Below are positions 4,810 through 5,252 of a stretch of DNA of 5,252 bases, piece after piece; the first letter of the stretch is position 1; every line of letters begins with the position of its first letter. Made by a program: the position numbers and the translations under genes. The notes beneath the pieces are model-generated. The model was not told where the DNA came from, searched no databases, and saw only the letters and a list, made by a program, of their open reading frames with translations. This stretch comes from an uncultured Prevotella sp. (GTDB lineage: Bacteria; Bacteroidota; Bacteroidia; Bacteroidales; Bacteroidaceae): contig CALBYK010000122.1 of assembly GCA_937889855.1 (NCBI GenBank), positions 1 through 5,252 of the forward strand. Reading direction: 5' to 3'.

Positions 4810-5252
4810 ATGAATTTCATAAAGCAACTTTTCGCAATCGAGAGCAAGCCCAAGCGCGGGCTGACGGCTCTTGAATGGGTGGTGATGGCCTACACTCTCA
4901 TAACACTGTGCGTGGCCCTATTCACATACACAAGACTTCCGAACCCCGACTCCATGATATGGGGGCGCGTGCGTGTCGTAGCCATGACAGCCGCGTTATG
5001 GGCTGTCTACCGTCTCGTGCCGTGCCGTCTGACACGTTGCGTGCGCGTCGTGGCGCAGATGTCGCTGCTCGCATGGTGGTATCCCGACACCTACGAGATC
5101 AACCGCATCTTCCCCAACCTCGACAATGTCTTCTGCGGGTGGGAGCAGAAACTCTTCGGATGCCAGCCGGCGCTGACGTTCGCGAGCACCTTCTCATGGC
5201 CCGTGATAAGCGAGCTAATGAGCATGGGCTACGCCTCCTACTATCCTATGAT
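4810..5252 (+). CDS. PAP2-type membrane phosphatase/phosphotransferase, N-terminal part
   Basis: The frame opens at ATG 4810 and remains open for 147 codons to the window edge, so the 3' part is missing. After a short basic N-terminus (MNFIKQLFAIESKPKRG) there are three hydrophobic segments, about residues 22-41, 53-73 and 78-92, which indicates an inner-membrane protein. Then comes WWYPDTYEINRIFPNLDN (89-106), the segment EQKLFGCQPAL (112-122), and GYASYYPM at the edge (140-147). This layout is what I recognise from Bacteroidetes PAP2-superfamily proteins related to inositol-phosphorylceramide synthases and lipid phosphatases. The diagnostic PAP2 catalytic motifs (KxxxxxxRP, PSGH, SRxxxxxHxxxD) would fall beyond the window, so the assignment rests on N-terminal resemblance only. 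The short gap after the dehydrogenase, with no terminator in it, suggests co-transcription. Confidence 0.72.
   Translation, partial: MNFIKQLFAIESKPKRGLTALEWVVMAYTLITLCVALFTYTRLPNPDSMIWGRVRVVAMTAALWAVYRLVPCRLTRCVRVVAQMSLLAWWYPDTYEINRIFPNLDNVFCGWEQKLFGCQPALTFASTFSWPVISELMSMGYASYYPM

Overview
The window looks like a chromosomal segment of a Bacteroidales bacterium, probably from the Prevotellaceae/Muribaculaceae side. The evidence is the promoter style: several gene starts are preceded by the Bacteroidetes -7 box TAnnTTTG (75-82, 3665-3672, 3747-3754) and not by a sigma70 -10/-35 pair, and strong Shine-Dalgarno sequences are absent. Protein content agrees: a Bacteroidetes-type RNase R, a SusE/SusF-like glycan-binding module, and a PAP2 membrane protein of a type I associate with Bacteroides relatives. 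The housekeeping genes are GC-rich at wobble positions and the spacers are AT-rich.

Layout from left to right. Positions 1-48 hold the 5' part of a tRNA-Phe(GAA) on the minus strand, with a well-formed promoter just upstream of it. Positions 107-425 are a gene-free spacer that contains a pair of hairpins in inverted orientation (308-392), resembling a REP/BIME-type or MITE-like element. Positions 426-2621 (minus) encode RNase R. A 48-bp near-perfect palindrome (2743-2790) separates it from an AT-rich minus-strand reading frame (2798-3556) for a SusE/SusF-like carbohydrate-binding fragment. That gene appears broken at its 5' end: a start codon at 3628 with its own promoter lies in frame, but a TAA follows after ten codons and no signal peptide is present.

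From about 3745 onward, transcription runs in the plus direction. An extended short-chain dehydrogenase (NAD-dependent epimerase/dehydratase family, 3781-4782) is followed 27 nt later by the start of a multi-spanning membrane protein (4810 to the window edge). This resembles PAP2-type or inositol-phosphorylceramide-synthase-like proteins. The pair probably forms an operon, and a role in membrane lipid (possibly sphingolipid) synthesis is a reasonable hypothesis but is not proven by the sequence.

Nothing here amounts to a clear new defence, mobile or RNA system. The most unusual items are the double-hairpin element, the long palindrome, the broken glycan-binding gene and the possible lipid operon.
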